Source: Bacillus massilinigeriensis
GTDB lineage: Bacteria > Bacillota > Bacilli > Bacillales > Cytobacillaceae
Assembly (NCBI RefSeq): GCF_900117315.1
Contig: NZ_LT630337.1
Span: forward strand, 2,301,238-2,365,237
Direction of reading: 5' to 3'
Length of the DNA stretch: 64,000 nt
Below, piece by piece: positions 7,797-15,590 of this stretch (its first letter is position 1; each line of letters begins with the position of its first letter). Both the position numbers and the translations under genes were made by a program. A model generated the notes under the pieces. That model searched no databases, was not told the DNA's origin, and worked only from the letters and a program-made list of their open reading frames with translations.

Positions 7797-8567
7797 ATGC
7801 TAAAAAAAGGATTATTTATAATTTTTGTTCCCCTCCTACTTCTTACTGCCTGCACAAGCCAATCAAAGAATCACACAGTCGAATTAACCATATCTGCCGC
7901 TTCAAGCATGAAGGATGTCTTGACTAAAATACAAAGGAATTATGAAAAAGCAAATCCTGAAATCAAATTATATTTTAATTTTGGTGCATCTGGCGCATTA
8001 CAACAGCAAATATCTCAGGGTGCAGAGGTGGATGTATTTTTATCTGCGGCCAAAAAGGAATTCAATCAGTTAGAAAAAGACGGAATTCTTGATTTTGATT
8101 ATTCTTCAAATTTAGTTGGGAATAAGCTCGTGCTTGTACAACCAAAGAATTCTTCAAAGGCCAATTTAGATTTCAAAGATTTAGTCAATGGAAGTGTAGA
8201 AAAAATATCAATTGGTACACCAGAAAGCGTTCCTGCAGGTATGTATGCACAGGAATTATTGAATCGTTTAGGCATCTGGTCAAAGGTAAATAGTAAAATC
8301 ATTTTTACAAAGGATGTCCGCCAAGTATTAACCTATGTGGAAACTGGAAATGTTGATGCTGGAATTGTTTATAGAACCGATGCCCTTGTTTCCAAAAAAG
8401 TGATTGTCACTTCCACTGCGGCTCCTGGAATGCACCAGCCAATTATTTATCCTGTTGGTGTACTAAAAGAATCAAAACAAAAAAAAGAAGCTATTGCCTT
8501 TTATGAATATTTAAAAAGTAAAGAGGCACAAGCAATTTTTGAAGAGTTCGGATTTCAAGTTTTTTGA
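7797..8567 (+). CDS. modA: Molybdate ABC transporter substrate-binding lipoprotein ModA
   Basis: Periplasmic-type oxyanion-binding protein, anchored as a lipoprotein by Cys19 in LLLLTACTSQS. Family hallmarks are SAASSMKDVL, the FGASGALQQQI ligand loop and the DVFLSAAKKEF strand, with the hinge region PAGMYAQELL later. Length 256 fits ModA. No modB or modC follows: the next sequence is the tRNA-Arg locus. The permease and ATPase must be elsewhere or the system has been split by rearrangement at the tRNA. Ribosome site AAGGGA is 10-13 bases before the ATG. The ligand could be tungstate rather than molybdate. Confidence 0.9.
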   Translation: MLKKGLFIIFVPLLLLTACTSQSKNHTVELTISAASSMKDVLTKIQRNYEKANPEIKLYFNFGASGALQQQISQGAEVDVFLSAAKKEFNQLEKDGILDFDYSSNLVGNKLVLVQPKNSSKANLDFKDLVNGSVEKISIGTPESVPAGMYAQELLNRLGIWSKVNSKIIFTKDVRQVLTYVETGNVDAGIVYRTDALVSKKVIVTSTAAPGMHQPIIYPVGVLKESKQKKEAIAFYEYLKSKEAQAIFEEFGFQVF

Positions 8568-8629
8568 TACCAATAAATAATTTGTTATATTTAAATAATA
8601 AGCGAAGGGGTTTTTTTCAAATATTTCCC

Positions 8630-8658
8630 TTGAATATATGCTCTTTTTTCCTTATAAT
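8630..8658 (+). promoter_or_regulatory. Ancestral tRNA-Arg promoter
   Basis: TTGAAT (8630-8635), a 17-bp spacer and TATAAT (8653-8658) form a strong sigma-A promoter 22 bp before the first partial tRNA copy at 8680. It now drives only a 5' tRNA piece first; the intact tRNA lies 450 bp further on and has its own TATAAT just upstream, inside the repeat unit. Confidence 0.75.
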
Positions 8659-8679
8659 AGAATTACTTCGTTTAAAAGT

Positions 8680-9129
8680 GTCCCAGTAGCTCAGCAGGAT
8701 AGAGCACGAACGAATCCGCTTCTCTGAATTTTCTTCAGCGTACGGATTGAGCCACTTCTTGAGTATGCTTTCTGAAATCCGGACGACTTTTTAAATGTGT
8801 GGAACACAAACAATTTTATATAATATCATGTCCCAGTAGCTCAGTAGGATAGAGCACGAACGAATCCGCTTCTTTGAATTTTCTTCAGCGTACGGATTGA
8901 GCCACTTCTTGAGTATGCTTTCTGAAATCCGGACGACTTTTTAAATGTGTGGAACACAAACAATTTTATATAATATCATGTCCCAGTAGCTCAGCAGGAT
9001 AGAGCACGAACGAATAGGCTTCCCTGACTTTACTTCAGCGTACGGATTGAACCGCATCTTGAGTATGCTTTCTGAAATCCGGACGACTTTTTAAATGTGT
9101 GGAACACAAACAATTTTATATAATATCAT
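8680..9129 (+). repeat. Three 150-bp tandem units, each beginning with the 5' part of tRNA-Arg
   Basis: Units start at exactly 8680, 8830 and 8980, and the intact tRNA starts at 9130. Each unit opens with the first 27 bases of the tRNA (acceptor strand, D arm, to A26), then 123 bp of unrelated sequence ending in an AT-rich stretch with TATAAT a few bases before the next copy. Units 1 and 2 differ at about two positions; unit 3 has a cluster of changes in its middle. The 123-bp part holds AATCCG, CGGATT and AATCCG (8713, 8743, 8776 in unit 1), which can form two alternative hairpins. No unit contains an anticodon arm or T arm, so none encodes a tRNA. Confidence 0.9.
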
Positions 9130-9203
9130 GTCCCAGTAGCTCAGCAGGATAGAGCAACAGTTTCCTAAACTGTAGGTCGTAGGTTCGAATCCTATCTGGG
9201 ACG
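9130..9203 (+). tRNA. tRNA-Arg (anticodon CCT)
   Basis: Full cloverleaf: acceptor GTCCCAG paired with CTGGGAC, D arm GCTCAGCAGGATAGAGC, anticodon arm ACAGTTTCCTAAACTGT with anticodon CCT, and T arm GTAGGTTCGAATCCTAT with GTTCGAAT. The CCA is not encoded. It reads the rare AGG codon. A TATAAT sits a few bases upstream, in the end of the preceding repeat unit. Confidence 0.96.
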
Positions 9204-9210
9204 TCAAAAA
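9161..9210 (+). repeat. Left copy of the tRNA 3'-half direct repeat (att-like)
   Basis: From TTCCTAAAC in the anticodon loop through the 3' end of the tRNA and on to GACGTCAAAA, this sequence recurs at 11739-11788 with a single extra C. A direct repeat made of a tRNA 3' half plus its flank is the usual attL/attR of an element integrated in a tRNA gene. Confidence 0.75.
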
Positions 9211-9235
9211 AGCCTTGAATTATCAAGGCTTTTTT
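9206..9235 (+). terminator. Terminator of tRNA-Arg
   Basis: AAAAAGCCTTGA, a four-base loop, TCAAGGCTTTTT, and a further T-run, immediately after the tRNA 3' end. Confidence 0.9.
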
Positions 9236-9357
9236 ATTTTTTTCGAAAGTGAATCTGTAGAGATTATCTTTAAAATGATCCATTTTATTGCAAGCGCCTG
9301 TCTTATCAGTGTTTTCACAAGGCTCGTTGAATAAGATGGACTACTTTAGAATGACCT

Positions 9358-10089
9358 TTAACGTATATTTTCATTGATTAAATCTTGGATTCTCTGGGTT
9401 TTCTGAATAGAGTTTGTCATAATCTCAATTGCTTCATTCCTCTTATTTTGCAAAGACTGCAATCTGATCATATCCATCTGTTGGCTATTTGACATAAGGT
9501 CCACTTTAGTTTTTATATGAGAAATGCATTTTTCTAATGTTTCTACATCTAATGATTCTAATTCTTTTTTATATTTGGGTTCTAACTCTTTCTTATTCTC
9601 AGATTCTAATAGTACTTCCTCACCTACAACACCTTTAATAAATAAAAGCAATGTTCCAATCATCTCTTTATGCTCTTCATTCTCTATTTTCTTTCCATCT
9701 CGAAGTCTATCTAATTCCGTTTGTGCTACTTTTATTAGTTGTGAATAGTTTTTTATTTGGTTCATCCTACTTTGTATACTGTTTACCTGTTCTGTCAATT
9801 GACTCTCTAATAAGTCAACTCGATTCATCTGAATCTCCATCATCATAGTCTCTATGTCTTTCCTACTCAAATCAGTATTCGTAACGCCACTGGCAATCAT
9901 GCTAGCTATCATTTGCTGTTGCGAACTAGCATCCATATTTTCGAAAGCCTCAAGAGCACGCTTCATTTCCTCTTTATAACTGTCTCCATCTTCCGCATAA
10001 CTATTTACATTTCCTTCGCCAAAAAAGATGGCTGAAGTGATGGCGATACTCAAACATCCTATCCCAATGGTCCGAACCCACTTACTCAT
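9358..10089 (-). CDS. Exported coiled-coil protein of unknown function
   Basis: A 243-residue protein with a signal peptide (SKWVRTIGIGCLSIAITSAIFF, cleavage plausible near SYAED) followed by almost wholly helical, charged sequence with heptad-like segments, including repeated Gln/Glu/Lys runs from about residue 85 to the end. No domain is recognised. It starts only 15 bp after the stop of the upstream binding-protein gene and shares its strand, so the two are probably co-transcribed. Both lie between the two tRNA 3'-half repeats, so they may be cargo of an integrated element. It could be a partner of the neighbouring ligand-binding lipoprotein at the cell surface; that is inference. Confidence 0.65.
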   Translation of the reverse strand: MSKWVRTIGIGCLSIAITSAIFFGEGNVNSYAEDGDSYKEEMKRALEAFENMDASSQQQMIASMIASGVTNTDLSRKDIETMMMEIQMNRVDLLESQLTEQVNSIQSRMNQIKNYSQLIKVAQTELDRLRDGKKIENEEHKEMIGTLLLFIKGVVGEEVLLESENKKELEPKYKKELESLDVETLEKCISHIKTKVDLMSNSQQMDMIRLQSLQNKRNEAIEIMTNSIQKTQRIQDLINENIR

Positions 10090-10104
10090 TTTTCTTCATT
10101 CCTT

Positions 10105-11346
10105 TCAATTAGGCGAAATATAGCCTGGAAAGCCTGGACTCCTTAAATATTTGGCGGTTTGATTCCATTCGAATGAATCCTCGCTCTTCGTTTGAACCTC
10201 CCATATGTCATACTGAAAATACGTACGGTCCCCTTTTTCGTTAAGGAGAGTCCATCCTGTTACGCCTGCATATGCCGCTGACCCTTCTACCAAGTGATTC
10301 ATTAACTCCACCGTACTAAACGGGTCATTCAGTTGACCAATGACTGTTGCCAACATAAGGGGAGTATCGTAAGCAAACATAGCATCGGGAAGGAAATCCC
10401 CTCCTTTATGTGACCCCAACTCAGCTTGAACCGAATGAAACAAATCTGATTCAGGAATACCAAAAGTCACGCCTGTCAATTTCACTTGAGAAGCGTTCTT
10501 TGCAATTTGCTTGTCTTCTAAAATGATTGGACTGAGTGTAACTGTATCTGTACCGAACCATCGGACTTCATTTATTGTTTTTTCTTCTTCACTAGCTAGA
10601 AAAATATCGGCTATTTCATCAAAGGAAACAAGGACAACCGCGATTCTTTCTTTTTCCATTTCCAAATTATTTACGGCCTTTGAAACTTCCCCCATGACAT
10701 GATCCCAATCTGTTTCTTGTGGTTGATACTTGACGGGTTCAGAGACTATTCCTTGAAGCGATTTAAATTCCTTTGAAAGTAATTTAGTCAATTCACGACC
10801 ATACACATCATCCCGTAAAATGGGTACAATCCCGTAAATCCCCTCGTATTCTAGTAAGCTAGCTAACGCTTTTGCTTGTTGAGTATCATCAGGAACCATT
10901 CGAAATACCCCATCCCCTACCATTCCTAAAGAAGGAGAGGTGCTGCTATAGCTGATGACAATTGCGCCATTATCTGTCGCCCAAGGTTGTAGCTTTTCTA
11001 TTTCGGCACTCGATCCAGCAATAAAGATTTTATACCCTTCTTCCCATAATTGTTTTGCTTTTTCCAGAGCCATTTTAGGATCACTTTGACCATCTTCTAC
11101 CTTTAAATCAAATTGCAGATTCAATCCTTCCTCTTTCCATTTTTCATTTGCGTCTTCTACACCTTTTTCTATTGCTTGTTTACGAATCTCCCCTTTAGAT
11201 CCCAACTCACCGCTCATCGGCAATATGGCAGCCAATTTGATTATATTCGATTTGGTTTGATCTTCTTCATCGACACAACCTGTGTTAAGCATTAGAAACA
11301 ACAATGATAGAATCCAAAGAGAAACGATAGAAAACCTTTTTCTCAT
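10105..11346 (-). CDS. Leu/Ile/Val-type periplasmic binding lipoprotein
   Basis: A 413-residue substrate-binding protein of the branched-chain amino acid (LivJ/receptor ligand-binding) fold. A lipoprotein signal ends at TGC in LMLNTGCVDEED. Fold features are KLAAILPMSGELG, a first-lobe YKIFIAGSSAEIEKLQPW and DDTQQAKALASLL. I choose the third ATG (11346) because AAAGG lies nine bases upstream of it. No permease or ATPase genes are near, so it may act as a receptor or sensor rather than in transport. It sits upstream of the coiled-coil exported protein, inside the interval bounded by tRNA 3'-half repeats. Confidence 0.8.
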   Translation of the reverse strand: MRKRFSIVSLWILSLLFLMLNTGCVDEEDQTKSNIIKLAAILPMSGELGSKGEIRKQAIEKGVEDANEKWKEEGLNLQFDLKVEDGQSDPKMALEKAKQLWEEGYKIFIAGSSAEIEKLQPWATDNGAIVISYSSTSPSLGMVGDGVFRMVPDDTQQAKALASLLEYEGIYGIVPILRDDVYGRELTKLLSKEFKSLQGIVSEPVKYQPQETDWDHVMGEVSKAVNNLEMEKERIAVVLVSFDEIADIFLASEEEKTINEVRWFGTDTVTLSPIILEDKQIAKNASQVKLTGVTFGIPESDLFHSVQAELGSHKGGDFLPDAMFAYDTPLMLATVIGQLNDPFSTVELMNHLVEGSAAYAGVTGWTLLNEKGDRTYFQYDIWEVQTKSEDSFEWNQTAKYLRSPGFPGYISPN

Positions 11347-11355
11347 CAACATCAT

Positions 11356-11738
11356 CCTTTCTCTACATAGAGAGACCTTTCAAATTGGATTTGGAGAGGA
11401 TCCTTCTGCACTTCCATTGTAAAGGTTTTTTTTGCTGTATGAACAAGTGATTTTTGAACATTGTTAGTATTTCGAATTATTGGAATTAATTCAGCAATAC
11501 TAGTGTTTCTTTTAGCATTACAGCAACCCAATACTTTTTACAGGTTTCTTCCTTATTTTTGTTTTCCTAAATACATACATTCTCTGAAGTTAAAATTGCT
11601 GCAAATTAGCCGAAAAACTCAGTAAAACCATATTTACCATATTTATTTAATTTCTCTAGAATCAACAAAATTACCAAATAGCCCTAGTAAATCAACGTTT
11701 CGTTACGAAGTGGTTAAGGGAATACCTATTTTCGTATT
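11356..11738. other. Intergenic tail of the tRNA-bounded interval
   Basis: About 380 bp of AT-rich sequence between the binding-protein gene and the displaced tRNA 3' half. It should hold the promoter for the two minus-strand genes. I see no integrase, no excisionase and no other gene here. Confidence 0.5.
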
Positions 11739-11788
11739 TTTCCTAAACCTGTAGGTCGTAGGTTCGAATCCTATCTGGGACGTCAAAA
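11739..11788 (+). repeat. Right copy of the tRNA-Arg 3' half (att-like)
   Basis: Repeats TTCCTAAAC through the variable loop, T arm, acceptor 3' strand and GACGTCAAAA of the tRNA at 9161-9210, with one inserted C in the anticodon stem. The 5' half is absent, so it is not a gene. It marks the far end of the 2.6-kb interval. Confidence 0.8.
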
Positions 11789-11814
11789 GGCCCTTGCAAC
11801 AGCAAGGGCTTTTT
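11785..11814 (+). terminator. Terminator after the displaced tRNA 3' half
   Basis: AAGGCCCTTGC, loop AACA, GCAAGGGCTTTTT. Its stem differs from the terminator behind the intact tRNA, so the two tRNA 3' ends have independent terminators. One is probably ancestral and the other brought by the element. Confidence 0.85.
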
Positions 11815-11865
11815 CCTATAACAATTTATTTCCTTTTTGGATGTGTGCTTGATTTTGTTTCTTCC

Positions 11866-12153
11866 TTATATCTGCAAACAATACTTAGAGTTTATTATCT
11901 TAGTGGGAGTAAATTCAATTACTTCATAATCAGCTATCTTTTTTTCAAAAAATGGATCTTCTCTTAAAATAACTTCTAGCTCTTCCCTAGTTACTCCTTC
12001 TGCTAAAATAATCCCTCCGTTCCTAGGAACTTTAGGTCCTGAAACTCGAAAAATTGATTTAGAAAAATACCTGTCCAAATACTCTAAATGTTCCTCTCGA
12101 ACTTCATCTACCCTTTCAATTGGAACTAAATAATTTAAGTTAATGATATACAC
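11866..12153 (-). CDS. YciI-family protein
   Basis: A 95-residue ferredoxin-like-fold protein of the YCII group. The conserved His in REEHLEYLDRYF and Asp in REDPFFEKK, the proposed active-site pair of the family, are present, as is the VTREELEVIL segment. YciI relatives include dehydrochlorinases and proteins of unknown role; no substrate can be named. It stands alone outside the tRNA-bounded interval. Confidence 0.8.
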   Translation of the reverse strand: MYIINLNYLVPIERVDEVREEHLEYLDRYFSKSIFRVSGPKVPRNGGIILAEGVTREELEVILREDPFFEKKIADYEVIEFTPTKIINSKYCLQI

Positions 12154-12404
12154 CTATTTCACCCCAGTTTTCTAATACAAAATAATCTATGAAGGCAGTC
12201 GTTCTACCGAGTATGAACCCTTTCAAACAAGTGAATTATATCAACAGTTCGGTAATTATCCTTCTAGAATATAATAATCTTATCCATGAACTGGAAGTAA
12301 AGGAATAACATATTTATTATTGAGGTGAAACAAAAGGTTATACCCACCTTAAAACAATCTCGCCAATATACAAATTTTAACCTACAAAACCTAGCATTCC
12401 TTCC

Positions 12405-13037
12405 TCACTCCGATACTTTTGCCCTCAATAACTCCACACTTATGGCAATAAAAACAAACCCCATCGCTTTATTAAGTAAAAATTCAATAGAGGAATTATT
12501 CCTAAGTTTTTTTGTAACGGTTGAAGAAAAAACAGCAACAAGGATATTCCAAAATCCACCTGTGCAACAAAAGGTTAATCCCAATAATAGAAATGGTATC
12601 GGACCTGACTGGCTGCCATCAATGAATTGTGGAATAAATGCTAGAAAAAATAAAGCAACCTTTGGATTCGTAATATTTGTAAGGAGGCCTTGAATAAATA
12701 TTTTATTAAAAGTTGCAGTCTGTTCAGAAATAATAGTATTTTGATTTGACCTTTTGGCCATTAACATTTTTATACCTAAATATACAAGATAGGCGGCACC
12801 CATTATTTTCACGAGGGTAAATAGTAATAATGATTGTGTTAATATGATTGATAGGCCAAATGCTGCGAGTAACGTGTGTACCACGCTCCCTAAGGAAATT
12901 CCCAAAGCCGAATAGATCCCTGCTTTCTTTCCTTGAGATATGCTCCTACTCATAATATACATGGTATCTGTTCCCGGTGTAATATTTAGCAAAACTGCTG
13001 ATAAAATAAAAACACCATAATTATCAATTCCAAACAT
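12405..13037 (-). CDS. LysE/RhtB-family amino acid exporter
   Basis: A 210-residue inner membrane exporter with about six hydrophobic helices. The family signature NITPGTDTMYIMSRSISQGKKAGIYSALG near residues 18-46 and LTNITNPKVALFFLAFIPQF near 115-135 are both clear. RhtB-type proteins export amino acids such as homoserine, threonine or leucine by proton antiport; the substrate here is not determined. It is divergent from a LysR regulator with about 250 bp between starts, the usual layout when the regulator senses the exported amino acid. Confidence 0.88.
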   Translation of the reverse strand: MFGIDNYGVFILSAVLLNITPGTDTMYIMSRSISQGKKAGIYSALGISLGSVVHTLLAAFGLSIILTQSLLLFTLVKIMGAAYLVYLGIKMLMAKRSNQNTIISEQTATFNKIFIQGLLTNITNPKVALFFLAFIPQFIDGSQSGPIPFLLLGLTFCCTGGFWNILVAVFSSTVTKKLRNNSSIEFLLNKAMGFVFIAISVELLRAKVSE

Positions 13038-13284
13038 GTATTAACTCCCCTTTTTTCTATTTTTTCATCTCTTTAAAATGTGATGAAAACAATTCCTATT
13101 TCTCAACCTTTAAAATTACGAAGGCTAAAATTTTACCATTGTAAAAAAATAAAGTTGCTCCGATAAAAGAATTATATGGGTTTTCTTTGTATTAATCTAA
13201 TGAATGTTTCGAATGGTTTGCATGAGCAAATACTCATGAATGTGCTATAATCAAAGTATAATGATTTCTAAAGGAGAAAGCTTA

Positions 13285-14157
13285 ATGACTTTTGTACAGC
13301 TTGAAGTTTTTTTGATGGTCTTAAAAACAAAAAATTTTACAAAAGCGGGTGAACGACTCAACATGAGTCAATCAGCTGTTAGTCATGCTATGTCTAGTTT
13401 AGAAGATGAGTTAGGAGTCAAGCTCATTGAACGGAACCGAAAAAACTTTATCATCACCGAAATTGGAGAAAAGATCTCTTTGATGGCTAAAGAAATCATC
13501 AAGCAACGGGAAAAAATGAATCAAGAAATTTCATATTCATTGGGACTGCAGGCTGGGAAGGTTCGCATAGGTTGTTTTTCAAGTGTTTCTTCAAAGTGGA
13601 TTCCAACAATCTTTAGAACATTCAATGACCGGTTTCCTAATATTCAATTGCATTTAGTTGAAGGAACTTATGAGGAAATAAAAAAATCGATACTCGAAGG
13701 AGATATTGATCTTGGGTTTATTACTCTGCCAAACCATGAATTCGAGGTTATAAGCCTTAAGAAGGATGAAATGAAACTAATACTTCCATCCACTTTTGAA
13801 TTAGAAAATGAAGAAAAGGTTAATCTAAACGAATTTCATGACATCCCTTTTATTTTGCCTAATGCTGGCTGTGAAAATCTTATTTTTTCAATATTTCAAG
13901 AACATAAGTTTCATCCAAAGATCCCTTTTGAAATCCGTGATACTAGTACGATTATAAAAATGGTAAAAGAGGAAATAGGCATTTCAATCCTCCCTGAATT
14001 ATCTATCCCTGACCACATGGAAGGAGTCAAAATACTATCCATCAATCCTTATACATACCGTGAAATAGGACTAGCCGCACGCTCCCTGGAGTTATCCCCC
14101 TCATTAAGAGCATTCGTAGAGCATACAAAAGACTTGGTTACAAATAACTTACTTTAA
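13285..14157 (+). CDS. LysR-family transcriptional regulator
   Basis: A 290-residue LTTR: an N-terminal winged helix-turn-helix (FTKAGERLNMSQSAVSHAMSSLE) and a C-terminal effector domain (GKVRIGCFSSVSSKW onward). The ATG at 13285 follows AAAGGAG at 9 bases; upstream in-frame Met codons lack ribosome sites. It lies divergently next to the LysE-type exporter at 12405-13037, so it probably controls that gene in response to an amino acid. Confidence 0.88.
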   Translation: MTFVQLEVFLMVLKTKNFTKAGERLNMSQSAVSHAMSSLEDELGVKLIERNRKNFIITEIGEKISLMAKEIIKQREKMNQEISYSLGLQAGKVRIGCFSSVSSKWIPTIFRTFNDRFPNIQLHLVEGTYEEIKKSILEGDIDLGFITLPNHEFEVISLKKDEMKLILPSTFELENEEKVNLNEFHDIPFILPNAGCENLIFSIFQEHKFHPKIPFEIRDTSTIIKMVKEEIGISILPELSIPDHMEGVKILSINPYTYREIGLAARSLELSPSLRAFVEHTKDLVTNNLL

Positions 14158-14519
14158 TTCTGATTTAGAATTGTTTTTGATAGATAACTCTTTGTTCTGG
14201 GAACTACCTTTATGTAGACAACCATATCTTCGGGAGTAATAATTAGCCACTGGATATTTTTCCATAGAAAAAAAGGGCATAAAGCCCTCCTAGAAAAGTT
14301 TGTATATGAAATAAATAACTCCTACCAGGAGCCAAATCAAAACCCCGGGTCATATCGGTGGAGGATATTTCTTAAGGGGTTTTTTATGATTTATTCCTCA
14401 AGACCCACTAGTACATTGTTTTCTTTTTTGTTTCTCCAAATGATCACCTCTTGAATGACAATATAATATTTTTTGGGGTTTTTTGGCTTTTTGAAAGAGA
14501 TTTTTTCGTATGGTTTCCA
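14158..14519. other. Intergenic region after the LysR gene
   Basis: Contains a GGGC/GCCC hairpin near 14275 and a terminator-like hairpin at 14338-14387. A minus-strand TTG with a perfect GAGGTGAT ribosome site (about 14435) opens only 13 codons before a TGA, so I do not call it a gene. Confidence 0.4.
14338..14387 (+). terminator. Terminator-like hairpin
   Basis: AAAACCCC and GGGGTTTTTT enclose a ~30-base loop. Possible end of the LysR transcript, though it is 180 bp past the stop. Confidence 0.45.
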
Positions 14520-14730
14520 GGCTTTGTCTTATGAGGGACAGCTCCTTCTCGATTCCTCGGGGTTTTGTCTTTCATTTGCATGGTGAAAGACAAGTATCTT
14601 CTTAAGTGACTATCCAGTTTTTCTTTCATAAGCACAAAAGACAGTTCCCCAAGTTCCTTCCACAGTTTTGTCCTTCATAACCCCATGGAAAGAGTTCACC
14701 TAATGATCTTTTCCGGTTGTCCTTCAAATA
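14520..14730. repeat. Degenerate ~50-bp tandem repeats (TTTGTCYTTCAT family)
   Basis: The motif TTTGTCTTTCAT or a close variant recurs near 14523, 14564, 14618, 14667 and 14717, often followed about 15 bases later by ATGAAAGACA-like sequence. The same family forms exact 52-bp steps at 46477-46670. These create a spurious 63-codon frame on the minus strand. Confidence 0.6.
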
Positions 14731-14758
14731 CCTAATATTTGATATCCTAACAGTCCAT

Positions 14759-15043
14759 TCAAACTCGAAGCAAGTGAAACTGTCCGCATCCAAACATATC
14801 CATATAGTCTATTTTTACTTGATGAAAATAGACTTTGTCTCTTTCATTTACTAAGAACTGGACCCCGTTTAGTTCAGTTATTTCATCATTTTCTAAAGCT
14901 GACTCTACCAGAGTCAGACGAAGCTGTGGGCCACCTCAGCCAATTCCCATGGAAAGACGAATTTGTGGTTTTTTTCCTTCGTTAATTAAGTCTTGAACTT
15001 CATTTGTAATCACAGATAAAGCAGCATGTGTAAACTTTACCAT
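14759..15043 (-). CDS. HesB/IscA-like protein with in-frame UGA (candidate selenoprotein)
   Basis: A 94-codon gene starting ATG at 15043 behind GGGAGGAAGGA. Codon 36 (14936-14938) is TGA, and the frame continues cleanly to a second TGA at 14759-14761. Around it the protein reads RLSMGIG-U-GGPQLRLTLVES, where A-type Fe-S carrier relatives have Cys in GxGCGGP. The C-terminus FGCGQFHLLRV keeps one Cys of the usual pair. HesB-like proteins are a family in which selenocysteine members have been reported. A perfect 7-bp hairpin follows the UGA at SECIS-like distance. Without recoding the product would be a 35-residue fragment. A glutaredoxin gene lies upstream on the same strand. Alternatives are a nonsense mutation or a sequence error. 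Confidence 0.75.
14899..14938 (-). promoter_or_regulatory. Candidate bacterial SECIS after the HesB UGA
   Basis: Reading the minus strand from the UGA at 14936-14938: 18 bases, then CTGACTC, loop TGGTA, GAGTCAG (14899-14917). The stem is perfect and the loop has G at its second position, about 26 bases from the UGA. SelB-binding bSECIS elements have a short stem with a conserved G in the first two loop positions within roughly 15-37 bases of the UGA, so this fits. Confidence 0.65.
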
Positions 15044-15233
15044 ATTCCTTCCTCCCTGTTCATTTTTTCAAATCGTTGGGGACTAGCCTTTATTCTAAAA
15101 AATGCTAATATTAACAGTACCCCGCACGGTATATTTTTTAACAAAAATACAATCTCTATATCAGAGTTCCCATTATCAATAAATACAGATAACCTTTTGA
15201 AACATTTCCGGCACTATAAATTTACCCAAACTT

Positions 15234-15467
15234 CTAATTATTTAACGCCATCATAATACGATTTGGATCAAAACCAATAACCCATTGACCATTAACCTCA
15301 GTCTGAGGTACACCCATTTGTCCTGTTGTATTGACCAGTTTTTGCATCATTTCAGGATTTCTTTCAACATTGACTTCTTTAAAAGGTACATTTTGACTAG
15401 TTAAAAAATTTTTTAACATGACGCAATATGGACATTGTGTAGTTGTGTAAACTGTAATTGATTTCAT
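15234..15467 (-). CDS. Glutaredoxin-family thiol reductase
   Basis: A 77-residue thioredoxin-fold protein, with the redox motif CPYC at residues 12-15, the cis-proline region MGVPQTEV and the C-terminal helix. Glutaredoxin/NrdH-like proteins reduce disulfides or mixed persulfides, or can carry Fe-S clusters. The promoter carries a 16-bp palindrome resembling CsoR/CstR operators, which suggests control by copper or reactive sulfur species. The HesB-like candidate selenoprotein lies 190 bp downstream on the same strand, so the pair may form a thiol/Fe-S or persulfide-handling unit; the partnership is inferred from position. Confidence 0.88.
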   Translation of the reverse strand: MKSITVYTTTQCPYCVMLKNFLTSQNVPFKEVNVERNPEMMQKLVNTTGQMGVPQTEVNGQWVIGFDPNRIMMALNN

Positions 15468-15506
15468 ACTCTTTCCCCTCCTTTTACTAACTTTTCATAT
15501 ATAAGC

Positions 15507-15535
15507 ATTATACCCTATAGGGTATTGAATGTGAA
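15507..15535 (-). promoter_or_regulatory. Glutaredoxin promoter with CsoR/CstR-like operator
   Basis: On the minus strand TTCACA (15530-15535), a 17-bp spacer and TATAAT (15507-15512) form the promoter. The perfect 16-bp palindrome ATACCCTATAGGGTAT (15510-15525) overlaps the spacer and the -10. The ATACCC-N4-GGGTAT layout is that of CsoR-family operators (copper CsoR, persulfide CstR). No such regulator gene is in the window. Confidence 0.65.
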
Positions 15536-15590
15536 GAAAAAAGTTCTCCTTTGCCCAAATCCAATCATATATTTATTAGTACATTAAATA

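Noticed and set aside
8680..9129. Three additional tRNA genes or a CRISPR array
   Set aside because: The units hold only the acceptor 5' strand and D arm; no anticodon arm, T arm or 3' acceptor. Period 150 bp with nearly identical interior, so no unique spacers.
14394..14436. 13-codon TTG frame with a perfect ribosome site
   Set aside because: Ends at a TGA after a basic peptide; too short to support, and reading through the TGA gives nothing recognisable.
14444..14635. 63-codon minus-strand frame
   Set aside because: It runs across the degenerate ~50-bp repeats, has no good ribosome site and has no recognisable protein features.
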